From NCBI GenBank assembly GCA_964586175.1, contig CAZPGL010000017.1:1-43430 (forward strand): a stretch of 43,430 bases of DNA. Direction: 5' to 3'. The stretch is from CAZPGL01 sp964586175 (GTDB lineage Bacteria > Actinomycetota > Acidimicrobiia > Acidimicrobiales > MedAcidi-G1). The translations under genes were made by a program, and so were the position numbers. Under the pieces are notes generated by a model, which worked only from the letters and a program-made list of their open reading frames with translations, made no database searches and was not told the origin of the DNA. How positions within the stretch are numbered: position 1 is the first letter of the stretch; each line of letters starts with the position of its first letter. Positions 33,601 through 42,253 of this stretch are shown one piece after another.

Positions 33601-34119
33601 ATCGACGAGGAGATCGTCAACGTGTTCGCTGCGGCGTACGCCGAGGTGTCCGAGCACTTCAGCGACCTGTTCGACGCCCTGTTCCCCGGTGGGACGGGCG
33701 CCCTGCGCCTCACCGACCCCGACGACCTGCTGTCGACCGGAATCGACGTCGAGGCCCGGCCGTCTGGCAAGAACATCAAGAAGCTGTCGCTGTTGTCGGG
33801 CGGCGAGCGTTCTCTGACCGCGCTGGCGTTGCTGTTCGCGGTGTTCCGCAGCCGGCCGTCGCCGTTCTACGTGATGGATGAGGTCGAGGCGGCACTCGAC
33901 GACGTCAACCTTCATCGCTTCCTGAGCCTGGTCGACCAGTTCCGTGAGGACGCCCAGTTGCTGATCGTCAGCCATCAGAAGCGCACCATGGAGGCCGCCG
34001 ACTGCCTGTACGGGGTGTCGATGGCACCGGGCGGCTCGTCCCGGGTCGTGAGCGAGCGGATCGAGGCCCGGCGGATCGTCGCGCCCGATGCCCGCACCGC
34101 CGCCCTGGCCGGCGGCTGA
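30616..34119 (+). CDS. smc: Chromosome segregation ATPase SMC
   Basis: 1167 residues, full length. Walker A GPNGSGKSN at 31-39, Q-loop region ISQGQIDAVL, two long coiled coils (about 165-495 and 660-1010) around a hinge (about 500-650), the signature LLSGGERSLTALALLFA and Walker B FYVMDEVEAALDDVN near the C-terminus. SMC with ScpA and ScpB forms the bacterial condensin that organises and segregates chromosomes. GTG 30616 is fixed by the conserved MFLKRLTIKGFKSFAD start and the -10 spacing. Coiled-coil segments are rich in Ala, Glu and Arg, which produces a 4-kb antisense open frame of no significance. Confidence 0.96.
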   Translation: MFLKRLTIKGFKSFADATTLDMEPGVTVVVGPNGSGKSNVVDAIAWVLGAQAPSAVRSQKMDDVIFAGTATRAALGRAEVSLTIDNESGTLPVEFSEVTVTRTLYRSGESEYALNGAPCRLLDIQELLSDAGVGRQQHVIISQGQIDAVLNARPEDRRMIIEDAAGILKYRKRKEKAQRRLEATETNLNRLGDLQREVRRQLRPLERQAEAARRHGDLLAELNALRLHRASRELATLRDRARADAEERAVLARSEADVKADLARLDAEVMTAEAELAAGGGDDLGDRLARLEALRERGRGLRAVLVERMRGIERDRGALVSSQMVLGLESEQARAEAELAGLDAEADALAPEAERLALADTELAADRADFENEWSDGVPALEGLAAEVRGELGALRASVRQGDDERHRLVDRLNALEASLARLDPEAERLRTRLSAGESAEEPLVAEVAEVEAQAAQAARDRNAAWERLVAAETEQRTLRARVEALALALDEARSRAGTAHLVGIEGVLGTLLDLVEVDHGCEAAFEAAAGEALDAVVVDSVDRAVQAIDALQRGNFSAAVLSLGGPAGAAARPVVGTPIRDRVRARVAGVDALLDRLLGHVVLVDAPDPVAVAVAHPEVTMVTPAGDRFGPSGWRIGGDRTGATGAALAEAEVRMVAAEVECRGASRAHDEAEQRATELDGRVMAAARALDEHDGEFAEAGDALGRVQGQRRELTTEIESLRSRLSEIDGRLDDGRTRVVDLEQRLPGLEADEQASAEAARRMVTARGHLDERAVDLQRRRTAHEVRVADVTGRRELVAQRVTELAGRLDQLVDERRAATSERLTLDRREEAGRRLMAMLDTRLAVVDRHLDTLREQRRLQSERVRNVAARLDGLRRDRSTAERGLAETRERQTRLEIERAETRLRLENLAEAIRTEFDREPDAILDAPNPELPDGVTAAARITELERELKVMGPVNPLALEEFDGLRTRYEFLHEQLEDIRSTRRELRRVIRSIDEEIVNVFAAAYAEVSEHFSDLFDALFPGGTGALRLTDPDDLLSTGIDVEARPSGKNIKKLSLLSGGERSLTALALLFAVFRSRPSPFYVMDEVEAALDDVNLHRFLSLVDQFREDAQLLIVSHQKRTMEAADCLYGVSMAPGGSSRVVSERIEARRIVAPDARTAALAGG

Positions 34120-34123
34120 TCGG

Positions 34124-34139
34124 GGGCGGCAGGCCGCCC
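34124..34139 (+). terminator. Hairpin after smc
   Basis: GGGCGG pairs with CCGCCC around a CAGG loop, five bases past the smc stop. No U-tract follows. The next promoter lies 22 bases on. Confidence 0.4.
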
Positions 34140-34161
34140 GAACTGCCGGCCTCCGGCGATG

Positions 34162-34167
34162 TACCGT
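34162..34167 (+). promoter_or_regulatory. Leaderless -10 element for the response regulator
   Basis: TACCGT with a 6-base spacer to ATG 34174. This spacing decides against the earlier in-frame ATG at 34159, which lies before the hexamer. Confidence 0.5.
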
Positions 34168-34173
34168 CATCAC

Positions 34174-34863
34174 ATGCGGATCCTGGTCGTGGATGACGAG
34201 GTCGATCTGGTCTCGGCCGTGGCCCGGGGCCTGCGACGTGAGGGATACGCGGTCGACACCGCCCTCGACGGCGCCGAGGCGGTCGACAAGGCGTCGTGGA
34301 CGCCGTACGACCTGATCTGTCTGGACATCACCATGCCCGGCATGAACGGCCTGGAGGCGTGTGCCGAACTGCGCCGTTCGCCACCCGGTGAACCGGTGCC
34401 CCGGATCCTGATGCTGACCGCCCGCGACACCATCGAGGACCGCATCGCCGGGCTGGACGTCGGTGCCGACGACTATCTCGTCAAGCCGTTCGCGTTCGAC
34501 GAGTTGGCGGCCCGGGTGCGGTCGCTGCTGCGGCGGGATGCCGGCCGGTCGGGGGCCGTGCTGACCGTAGGCCCGCTCGAGGTCGACACGGCCCGTCACG
34601 AGGCCCGCCGGGGCGATCGCCTGCTGGAGTTGACGGCCAAGGAGTTCGCCCTGCTGCGCTACTTCATGACCCGGCCCGGAGAGGTCATCTCGCAGGAGCA
34701 GCTGTTGGAGCACGTCTGGGACGAGCACGCCGATCCGTTCACCAACACGGTTCGGGTCACCGTCGGCACGCTGCGGCGCAAGCTGTCCGTCGAGAACGAG
34801 GTGGGCCTGCTGGAGACGGTGGTGGGCAGCGGGTATCGGCTGATCGACGGGTCGGCGGCGTGA
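34174..34863 (+). CDS. OmpR/PhoB-family response regulator
   Basis: 229 residues. The receiver domain (1-120) has acidic DDE at 7-9, phosphoacceptor Asp51 (ICLDITMPG), the LTAR Thr and the VKPF Lys. A winged-helix DNA-binding domain follows (about 130-225) with LTAKEFALLRYFM and VRVTVGTLRRKL. It probably controls envelope genes with the adjacent kinase. The stop overlaps the kinase start (GTGA). With the downstream HtrA-like protease this matches the mycobacterial mprA-mprB-pepD order, a cell-envelope stress module, although specific orthology is inference. Confidence 0.93.
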   Translation: MRILVVDDEVDLVSAVARGLRREGYAVDTALDGAEAVDKASWTPYDLICLDITMPGMNGLEACAELRRSPPGEPVPRILMLTARDTIEDRIAGLDVGADDYLVKPFAFDELAARVRSLLRRDAGRSGAVLTVGPLEVDTARHEARRGDRLLELTAKEFALLRYFMTRPGEVISQEQLLEHVWDEHADPFTNTVRVTVGTLRRKLSVENEVGLLETVVGSGYRLIDGSAA

Positions 34864-36062
34864 GCACCCCGGGCCGGTCGGCGCTGGGCAGCGTGCGTCT
34901 CCGGTTGGCGCTGCTTTATTCGCTGCTGTTGTTCGGGCTGGCCGCCATCGTCGTCGGGGGCATCTACCTCAGCCTGTCGCGGGCCCTGGCCGACGAGCCG
35001 ATGTCGCGCAACGTCGTGTTCCAGGAACTCCAGGACGAGATGGACGACATGAAGGTCCGCAACGCGGCGTTCGACGAGGTCGCTGGCCCGGCCGATCCTC
35101 CCGAGCTGGTCGCCTTCGAGCAGGCCGTGAACCGCCGGGCCCTCGACCAGCTGCGCTCCTACTCGTTCGCCGCCCTGGCCGCCCTGTTCGCCGGCAGTGT
35201 GCTCGTCGGCTGGTACGCCTCGGGGGTCGTGCTGCGGCCCATCGGCCGGATCACCGCGGTCGCCCGCGACATCCAGGTCACTGACCTGTCCCGGCGGATC
35301 GACCTGGGCGGGCCGTCCGACGAGCTACGGGACCTGGCCGACACGTTCGACGATCTGCTCGACCGCTTGGATGCGGCGTTCGACAGCCAGCGCCGGTTCG
35401 TGCAGGAGGCGTCCCACGAGCTGCGGAACCCGCTGGCGGTGCTGCGCACCAACCTGGATGTCGTCATGGCCGATCCTGATGCCGGGCCCGACGACTTCCG
35501 GGCCGCCGGTGAGGTGGCCGGCCGGGCGGCGACCCGGATGTCCGCCCTGGTCGACGACCTGTTGTTGTACGCCCACCACGAACGTCCCGACGCCCGGCGG
35601 GAGCCCGTCGACTTGTCGACGGTGGTCGTCGAGACCGTCGAGGACTTCGGGGCGGCGGCCGCCACCGCCGGCGTGGCGTTGACTGCCGAGGTGGCGCCGA
35701 GCGTGGCCGTCATCGGTGACGCGGCTGCGATGCGTCGGGCGCTGGCGAACCTGTTGAGTAACGCCCTGCGGGTGTCGGATCTCGGGGGGTCGGTGCGGGT
35801 GTCGGCCGGTCACGATGCCGACAAGGTGTGGGTGTCGGTCGTCGACGACGGACCGGGTGTCGATCCCGAGCACCAGGAGGCGGTGTTCCAGCGGTTCTGG
35901 CGGGGTGATCGTGCGTCGGCCCGCGAGGTGGGGCGCTCGGGTCTGGGTCTGGCCATCGTCCGCCAGATCGCTGAGGGGCACGGCGGCCGGGTCACCCTGC
36001 GGTCGACGCTGGGGGAGGGTGCCGTCTTCACGATCTGGTTGCCCCGGTACGTCGACGATTGA
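34860..36062 (+). CDS. Membrane sensor histidine kinase
   Basis: 400 residues from GTG 34860. Two membrane helices (about 15-38 and 101-125) bracket a short extracytoplasmic sensor of about 60 acidic residues. A HAMP linker (126-180), the HisKA box with His186 in SHELRNPLAVLRTN and a HATPase domain with NLLSNALRVS, VDDGPGVD and GRSGLGLAIVRQIAEGHGG follow. It autophosphorylates and passes phosphate to the coupled regulator. The small sensor domain suggests it reads the membrane state or a protein partner rather than a bulky ligand. The protease gene follows with its own -10. Confidence 0.93.
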   Translation: MSTPGRSALGSVRLRLALLYSLLLFGLAAIVVGGIYLSLSRALADEPMSRNVVFQELQDEMDDMKVRNAAFDEVAGPADPPELVAFEQAVNRRALDQLRSYSFAALAALFAGSVLVGWYASGVVLRPIGRITAVARDIQVTDLSRRIDLGGPSDELRDLADTFDDLLDRLDAAFDSQRRFVQEASHELRNPLAVLRTNLDVVMADPDAGPDDFRAAGEVAGRAATRMSALVDDLLLYAHHERPDARREPVDLSTVVVETVEDFGAAAATAGVALTAEVAPSVAVIGDAAAMRRALANLLSNALRVSDLGGSVRVSAGHDADKVWVSVVDDGPGVDPEHQEAVFQRFWRGDRASAREVGRSGLGLAIVRQIAEGHGGRVTLRSTLGEGAVFTIWLPRYVDD

Positions 36063-36091
36063 ACCGCCGTGGTGTGGAGGTGCGCCCCGTC

Positions 36092-36097
36092 TAGGTT
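36092..36097 (+). promoter_or_regulatory. Leaderless -10 element for the HtrA-like protease
   Basis: TAGGTT with a 6-base spacer to GTG 36104. Confidence 0.5.
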
Positions 36098-36103
36098 GAA
36101 GCG

Positions 36104-37291
36104 GTGATCGAAGACGACGAGACGCCCGAGCCGCCGCCGGTCGCCGACGATTCGGCCGCCGACTTCCCCGATCTGCTGCCCGGACCGGTGGCGCCGGTCG
36201 ATCCGGTCGTGCGCCGTGGTGGCCGCATCCTCGTCGGGCTGGTCGTCGCCGTCGTGTTGGTGGCCGTCGGTGTGGCGGTCGGCTGGCTGGTCCGGGGTGA
36301 GGACACGGTGGTGGTGCCCGTCGACGGTCCGGCAGTCACGGTGATCGCAGGCGAGGCCCCGGTCGACGATCCGGGGGCCGAGCCGGTGGTGGCGGTGGCC
36401 GAGGCCGTGTCCCCGTCGGTGGTGCTGATCGAGATCCCCGGGGTCGGCCAGGGGTCGGGGATCATCCTCGACACCGCCGGGTTCATCGTCACCAACGGGC
36501 ACGTGATCGACGACGCGACGGAGGCCAGCGTCACCCTCCCCAATGGGCATCGTGTCGATGCCGAGGTGGTCGGGGCCGACATCCGCCGCGATGTCGCCGT
36601 CATCCGCCTGGTCGAGGAGGTCGAGGGCCTGGTGCCGGCCACGTTCGGTCGCAGCGACGAGCTGCAGGTCGGCCAGCTGGCGGTGGCGGTCGGCAGCCCG
36701 TTCGATCTCTCGCAGTCGGTGACCGCCGGCATCGTCAGCGCCCTGGGTCGGGTGCTGCCGTCGTACGGCTGTCAGGTCGGTGGCGACACCAGCCCCGACT
36801 GCGCGGGGATCGCCATGATCCAGACCGATGCGCCGATCAACCCGGGCAACTCGGGCGGTCCGCTGGCCGACCGGTCGGGCCGGGTCATCGGCATGAACAC
36901 GGCCATCCGCACCGACGGTGTCGTGGAGGCCAACGCCGGTGTGGGCTTCGCCCTGCCGAGCGACACCGTGCTCGTGGTCGCCGAACGCCTCCTGGCCGGT
37001 GAACCGGTGGGCACCGCTTGGTTGGGGATCCGGGGCGAGTCGCCGAGCGACGGGCGGGCCGGGGCCATCATCGTCGAGCTGACCGAGGGGTCGCCGGCCG
37101 ATGTCGCCGGGCTGGTCGTCGGCGACCTGATCGTGACCTCCGACGGCCGACCGATCATTGCCATGGACGCTCTCCGGGCCGACATCCAGTTGCGGCTGCC
37201 GGGGATGACCGTCGACCTCGGCTACGAACGCGACGGCGTTCCCGGTGTCGCCCACGTCGAGTTGGGCGCCCTCGACGAATTCCTCGACTGA
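36104..37291 (+). CDS. Membrane-anchored HtrA/DegP-like serine protease with PDZ domain
   Basis: 395 residues. An acidic cytoplasmic N-terminus is followed by one membrane helix (about 41-63), a trypsin-like domain with His133 (VTNGHVID), Asp163 (RRDVAVIRL) and Ser250 (NPGNSGGPL), and a C-terminal PDZ domain (about 300-385). Cys223 and Cys233 flank a loop and could form a disulfide outside the cell. HtrA proteins degrade or refold damaged envelope proteins. Its place after a two-component pair resembles pepD after mprAB, suggesting an envelope stress response, with the kinase or regulator possibly controlled by the protease. Confidence 0.93.
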   Translation: MIEDDETPEPPPVADDSAADFPDLLPGPVAPVDPVVRRGGRILVGLVVAVVLVAVGVAVGWLVRGEDTVVVPVDGPAVTVIAGEAPVDDPGAEPVVAVAEAVSPSVVLIEIPGVGQGSGIILDTAGFIVTNGHVIDDATEASVTLPNGHRVDAEVVGADIRRDVAVIRLVEEVEGLVPATFGRSDELQVGQLAVAVGSPFDLSQSVTAGIVSALGRVLPSYGCQVGGDTSPDCAGIAMIQTDAPINPGNSGGPLADRSGRVIGMNTAIRTDGVVEANAGVGFALPSDTVLVVAERLLAGEPVGTAWLGIRGESPSDGRAGAIIVELTEGSPADVAGLVVGDLIVTSDGRPIIAMDALRADIQLRLPGMTVDLGYERDGVPGVAHVELGALDEFLD

Positions 37292-37341
37292 GCGGGGTCG
37301 AACACTGCCGGCCGGCCACGCAGGCCCCGGCGGGGCACCGG

Positions 37342-37347
37342 TAGGCT
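37342..37347 (+). promoter_or_regulatory. -10 element for ftsY
   Basis: TAGGCT with a 10-base spacer to ATG 37358, so the RNA would have at most a few leader bases. The small hairpin GCCCC-GGC-GGGGC lies just upstream at 37324-37336. Confidence 0.45.
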
Positions 37348-37357
37348 GCCCGGCGCC

Positions 37358-38248
37358 ATGAGCCTCCGGACACGATTGGGACGAGCCCGCGACGCCTTTT
37401 CGGGCCGCCTGGGCGGGGTGCGGGCCCGCGACGTCGTCGATGCCGCCACCTGGGACGAGCTCGAGGAGGCGTTGCTGGCCGCCGACCTGGGCGTCGACAC
37501 CACCATGGGCCTGCTCGAGCGGGTGCGTGGGCGCGCGGCCGACGAGGGCGTATCCGATCCCGACGGCGTGCTCGGGTTGGTGAAGGCCGACATGGTCGAC
37601 GTGCTGGGTGCCGCCGACCGCAGCCTGGCCTTGGGGGGTACGCCGAGCGTGTGGCTGTTCGTGGGGGTGAACGGCGTCGGGAAGACGACGACCATCGGCA
37701 AGTTGGGACATCGTGAGGCGGCCGCCGGTCGGTCGGTCGTGTTCGCTGCCGGCGACACGTTCCGTGCCGCGGCGGGCGACCAGCTCGCCCAGTGGGGCGA
37801 CCGAGCGGGGGTTCCGGTCGTCCGGGGGGCGGAGGGCGCCGACCCGGGTTCGGTGGTGTTCGACGCCGTCGAGCACGCCGCGGCGCAGGGTGCCGATCTG
37901 GTGTTGGCTGACACCGCGGGGCGGGTCCACACCCGCAGCAACCTGATGGACGAGCTCCGCAAGGTACGTCGAGTCGCCGAGAAGGGAGCCGGCACGGTGA
38001 CCGAGACCCTGCTGGTCCTCGACGCCACGACCGGCCAGAACGGGCTGCTCCAGGCTGAACGGTTCACCGAGGCCGCCGACGTCACCGGTGTGGTCCTCAC
38101 CAAGCTGGACGGTTCGGCCCGGGGCGGCATCGTGTTCGCCATCCAGGAGCGCCTCGGGATGCCGGTCAAGCTGGTCGGAGTGGGGGAGGGACTCGACGAT
38201 CTCGTCGAGTTCGATCCTGCCGATTTCGTTGATGCCGTGTTCGGCTGA
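37358..38248 (+). CDS. ftsY: Signal recognition particle receptor FtsY
   Basis: 296 residues: a short amphipathic N-terminus without the long acidic A domain of E. coli FtsY, then the N and G domains. Walker A GVNGVGKT at 103-110, DTFRAAAGDQL, DTAGR, TKLDG and the closing GVGEGLDDLVEFDPADFVDAVFG are SRP-GTPase motifs. It receives SRP-bound ribosomes at the membrane. The ATG is fixed by the conserved start. In mycobacteria ftsY follows smc directly; here three genes intervene. ffh begins 23 bases later. Confidence 0.95.
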   Translation: MSLRTRLGRARDAFSGRLGGVRARDVVDAATWDELEEALLAADLGVDTTMGLLERVRGRAADEGVSDPDGVLGLVKADMVDVLGAADRSLALGGTPSVWLFVGVNGVGKTTTIGKLGHREAAAGRSVVFAAGDTFRAAAGDQLAQWGDRAGVPVVRGAEGADPGSVVFDAVEHAAAQGADLVLADTAGRVHTRSNLMDELRKVRRVAEKGAGTVTETLLVLDATTGQNGLLQAERFTEAADVTGVVLTKLDGSARGGIVFAIQERLGMPVKLVGVGEGLDDLVEFDPADFVDAVFG

Positions 38249-38256
38249 TCATCGGG

Positions 38257-38262
38257 CACACT
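38257..38262 (+). promoter_or_regulatory. Weak candidate -10 element for ffh
   Basis: CACACT with a 9-base spacer to ATG 38272. It keeps only A2 and T6; co-transcription with ftsY is equally likely. Confidence 0.25.
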
Positions 38263-38271
38263 CATCACCGC

Positions 38272-39750
<1,479 letters not shown>

Positions 39751-39900
39751 GTCGTTTCCGGTCACCGAGGCTGGAAAAGGCGTCCGGACCCGGCAGACTG
39801 TTCCACCGCCCGGCGAGCACGATTCTGCGCCCGGCGTGAACGAGCCGAGCGCCGCGTCGCCGGCACCCGACGAGAACGACGAGAAGAGAGAGAGCCCATC

Positions 39901-40239
39901 GTGGCCGTGAAGCTCCGCCTGATGCGGATGGGGAAGAAGAAGCAGCCGACGTACCGCGTGGTCGCCGCCGACTCGCGCAAGGCGCGCAACGGCCGGTTCA
40001 TCGAGGTGGTCGGCACCTACGATCCCCGCCAGGAACCGTCGGTCATCAAGATCGACAACGACAAGGCCGTGGGCTGGTTGCGCAACGGCGCCCAGCCGAC
40101 CGAGCGGGTCGAGAAGCTGCTGAAGATCTCCGGAGCGTGGGAGACCTTCAAGGGTGCGCCCGCCGCGCCCGCCGCGCCGCCGGCACCGGTCGCCGAGGCC
40201 GACGAATCTGCCGCTGACAACAACGGGGAAGAGGAATGA
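39901..40239 (+). CDS. rpsP: 30S ribosomal protein S16
   Basis: 112 residues from GTG 39901. VKLRLMRMGKKKQPTYRVV is the standard start, followed by GTYDPRQEP and the assembly-related body; a low-complexity Ala/Pro/acidic tail (about 83-112) follows, as in several actinobacteria. A purine-rich AGAGAGAG stretch at about 39886-39894 serves as ribosome binding site. The 150-base gap upstream holds a possible -10 CAGACT (39794-39799). The stop overlaps the khpA start (ATGA). Confidence 0.95.
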   Translation: MAVKLRLMRMGKKKQPTYRVVAADSRKARNGRFIEVVGTYDPRQEPSVIKIDNDKAVGWLRNGAQPTERVEKLLKISGAWETFKGAPAAPAAPPAPVAEADESAADNNGEEE

Positions 40240-40487
40240 TGGCCGCCGAAGCGCCGACCGCCGAGGGTGTCCTCGAGTACCTCATCAAGTCCATCGTCGA
40301 GAACCCCGACGAGGTGAACATCGAGACCAGCGGCGACGAGCGCTGCACGTTCTCGGTGACCGTCGCCGACGGCGACATGGGTCGGGTCATCGGCAAGCGG
40401 GGCCGGGTGGCCAACGCCATCCGCACCATCGTGCGCGCCGCGGCCGTCCGTGACGACACCGAGATCGACGTCGACTTCGTCGACTGA
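40236..40487 (+). CDS. khpA: KH-domain RNA-binding protein KhpA
   Basis: 83 residues, starting at ATG 40236 or the adjacent ATG 40239, with GAGGA as ribosome binding site. The single KH fold has the GxxG loop in IGKRGRVANAIRTIVRAAA. KhpA binds RNA, in some bacteria together with KhpB, and affects ribosome biogenesis and cell-division gene expression. The order rpsP-khpA-rimM-trmD-rplS is the standard ribosome-maturation operon. It overlaps rpsP by 4 bases. Confidence 0.93.
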   Translation: MMAAEAPTAEGVLEYLIKSIVENPDEVNIETSGDERCTFSVTVADGDMGRVIGKRGRVANAIRTIVRAAAVRDDTEIDVDFVD

Positions 40488-40494
40488 GGACCCC

Positions 40495-40992
40495 ATGGCC
40501 GATCCGGACCTGCTTGAGGTCGGCCGCATCGACAAGCCTCACGGCCTCCACGGCGAGGTGGTGGTGTCCCTCACCACGGACCGCGTCGAGCGGGTCGCCC
40601 GCGGTTCGGTGCTGTCCACCGATCGCGGCCCGCTGACCGTCGAGTCCAGCCGCCCCCATCAGCACCGGCACCTGGTGCGTTTCGACCGCATCGCCGACCG
40701 GGACGCCGCCGAGGCGTGGCGGGGCGTGGTGTTGTCCGCGCCGCCGATGTCCGGACCCGACGACGGCACCCTCTGGGTGCACGAGCTCATCGGGGCCGAG
40801 GTCGTCGACCAGCACGGCCGGTCCCACGGGTTGGTGGTGTCGGTGGTCGACAATCCGGCCAGCGACCTGTTGGAGTTGGCCGACGGCCGTCTGGTCCCCG
40901 CGGTGTTCGTGGTCGATCTCGTTCCCGGCACCCGGGTCGGGGTCGACGTTCCCGCCGGTCTGCTCGACGACGATGAGGCGGGCGACCCGTGA
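40495..40992 (+). CDS. rimM: Ribosome maturation factor RimM
   Basis: 165 residues from ATG 40495, with TGAGGA of the preceding stop region acting as ribosome binding site. LEVGRIDKPHGLHGEVVV is the N-terminal RimM signature, and the C-terminal PRC-barrel has LIGAEVVDQHGRSHG and the LVPAVFVVDLVPGTRV block. RimM helps assemble the 30S head and binds S19. The stop overlaps trmD (GTGA). Confidence 0.95.
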   Translation: MADPDLLEVGRIDKPHGLHGEVVVSLTTDRVERVARGSVLSTDRGPLTVESSRPHQHRHLVRFDRIADRDAAEAWRGVVLSAPPMSGPDDGTLWVHELIGAEVVDQHGRSHGLVVSVVDNPASDLLELADGRLVPAVFVVDLVPGTRVGVDVPAGLLDDDEAGDP

Positions 40993-41723
40993 CCCTGCAC
41001 ATCGAAGTGTTCACCATCTTCCCGGAGATGATCGACGCCTACGCGGGTCGCAGCATCCTGGGTCGGGCGGCCGCCGCCGGCCTCGTCGAGGTGACGGCCC
41101 GCGACCTGCGGTCCGAGACCACCGACGTCCATCGCACGATCGACGACAGCCCGTACGGCGGGGGTGCCGGGATGGTCATGCAACCGGCGCCGGTGTTCGC
41201 CGCCGTGGAGGCCGTCGATCCGCCCCGTCCGCTCATCCTGATGGGACCCGGCGGGCGCACCTTCGATCAGGGGGTGGCCGTCGAGCTGGCCGCCCTCGGT
41301 GGCTTCTCGCTGCTGTGCGGGCGCTACGAGGGCGTCGACGAGCGCATCCGGACCGATCTGTGCGACGACGAGATCTCGGTCGGTGACTTCGTGCTGGCCG
41401 GCGGTGAACTGGCGGCGCTGGCCGTCGTCGAGGCTGTGGCCCGCCTGGTGCCCGGTGTGCTCGGCAACGACGCGTCCAGCGGCGACGAGTCGTTCGCCGA
41501 CGGCCTGTTGGAGTACCCGCACTACACCCGGCCGGCGGAGTTCCGTGGTTCGGCCGTCCCCGAGGTGCTGCGCTCCGGCGACCATGCCCAGGTCGAGCGG
41601 TGGCGGCGGGCCCGGGCCCTGGCCCGTACCGTCGAGCATCGCCCCGACCTCATCGAGCGTCGGGGAGGCCTGTCCGACGCCGACCGGGCGCTGCTCGACG
41701 AGTTCGGCACGGGTGACGGCTGA
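40989..41723 (+). CDS. trmD: tRNA (guanine(37)-N(1))-methyltransferase TrmD
   Basis: 244 residues from GTG 40989. IEVFTIFPEMIDAY, DDSPYGGGAGMVMQ, the trefoil-knot SAM site LLCGRYEGVDERI, ISVGDFVLAGGELAAL and the YPHYTRPAEF segment are all TrmD hallmarks. TrmD makes m1G37 in tRNAs and prevents +1 frameshifting. It is coupled to rimM by a GTGA overlap. rplS follows after 123 bases and has its own promoter and leader. Confidence 0.96.
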   Translation: MTLHIEVFTIFPEMIDAYAGRSILGRAAAAGLVEVTARDLRSETTDVHRTIDDSPYGGGAGMVMQPAPVFAAVEAVDPPRPLILMGPGGRTFDQGVAVELAALGGFSLLCGRYEGVDERIRTDLCDDEISVGDFVLAGGELAALAVVEAVARLVPGVLGNDASSGDESFADGLLEYPHYTRPAEFRGSAVPEVLRSGDHAQVERWRRARALARTVEHRPDLIERRGGLSDADRALLDEFGTGDG

Positions 41724-41768
41724 CCGGGTGGGCCGTTCGGCGCGGGGTGCAACCTGCGGCGATGACCG

Positions 41769-41774
41769 TAGACT
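41769..41774 (+). promoter_or_regulatory. -10 element of rplS
   Basis: TAGACT. A GTGCAA stretch 16 bases upstream could be a -35. The RNA would have a leader of about 65 bases ending in the tandem repeat at 41812-41837. Confidence 0.5.
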
Positions 41775-41811
41775 CTGCCCGCTGGCCCCGAGCGTGGCCG
41801 CCTCCGCGAAA

Positions 41812-41837
41812 TCTTTCCACCGAGTCTTTCCACCGAG
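41812..41837. repeat. 13-base tandem repeat in the rplS leader
   Basis: TCTTTCCACCGAG occurs twice with no spacer (41812-41824 and 41825-41837). The last GAG of the second copy begins the GAGGA ribosome binding site, so the first copy carries a partial duplicate of that region. Confidence 0.9.
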
Positions 41838-41846
41838 GATCGCATC

Positions 41847-42194
41847 ATGCAGCCCACCGATCTCGTCGATCAGGCCAACCTCCGCGACGACGTGCCGGAC
41901 TTCGCCGCCGGCGACACCCTGAAGGTCCATGTCCGGGTCGTCGAGGGCAACCGTCAGCGGGTCCAGCTGTTCGAGGGCGTGGTCATCCGCCGGCAGGGCA
42001 GTGGTGTCCGCGAGACGTTCACCGTCCGCAAGCTCAGCTTCAGCGTCGGCGTCGAGCGCACCTTCCCGGTGCATTCACCGATCCTCGACAAGATCGAGGT
42101 CGTGACCCGTGGCGACGTCCGTCGGGCCAAGCTGTACTACCTGCGTGACCGCATCGGGAAGCGGGCCAAGGTGAAGGAGAAGCGGGACTTCTGA
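41847..42194 (+). CDS. rplS: 50S ribosomal protein L19
   Basis: 115 residues. The start is ATG 41847, seven bases after GAGGA. FAAGDTLKVHVRVVEGNRQRVQLFEGVVI and VRETFTVRKLSFSVGVERTFPVHSP (in parts) are the L19 signature, ending with the basic KLYYLRDRIGKRAKVKEKRDF-like tail. L19 sits at the subunit interface. In many actinobacteria lepB and rnhB follow; here only a hairpin and yraN do. Confidence 0.96.
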   Translation: MQPTDLVDQANLRDDVPDFAAGDTLKVHVRVVEGNRQRVQLFEGVVIRRQGSGVRETFTVRKLSFSVGVERTFPVHSPILDKIEVVTRGDVRRAKLYYLRDRIGKRAKVKEKRDF

Positions 42195-42201
42195 TCCCGC
42201 C

Positions 42202-42222
42202 GGCCGCCGTCCTCCGGCGGTC
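42202..42222 (+). terminator. Hairpin after rplS
   Basis: CCGCCG (42204-42209) pairs with CGGCGG (42215-42220) around TCCTC, extended by a G-T and a G-C pair. It lies eight bases past the L19 stop. There is no U-tract. Confidence 0.45.
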
Positions 42223-42240
42223 ACCGTCACACCCCCCGTC

Positions 42241-42246
42241 TAGCGT
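42241..42246 (+). promoter_or_regulatory. Leaderless -10 element for yraN
   Basis: TAGCGT with a 7-base spacer to ATG 42254. Confidence 0.55.
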
Positions 42247-42253
42247 CCATCCC

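Noticed and set aside
34159..34173. Earlier start for the response regulator (MYRHH)
   Set aside because: The ATG lies before the TACCGT -10 element, and the conserved receiver domain begins at ATG 34174.
30601..34728. Long minus-strand open frame of 1375 codons opposite smc
   Set aside because: Antisense shadow caused by GC-rich codon bias; no start context, no domain, composition of Gly/Gln/Val/Leu typical of reverse frames, and smc on the plus strand is complete.
35810..37930. Minus-strand open frame of 706 codons opposite kinase, protease and ftsY
   Set aside because: It crosses three confident plus-strand genes; low-complexity shadow sequence.
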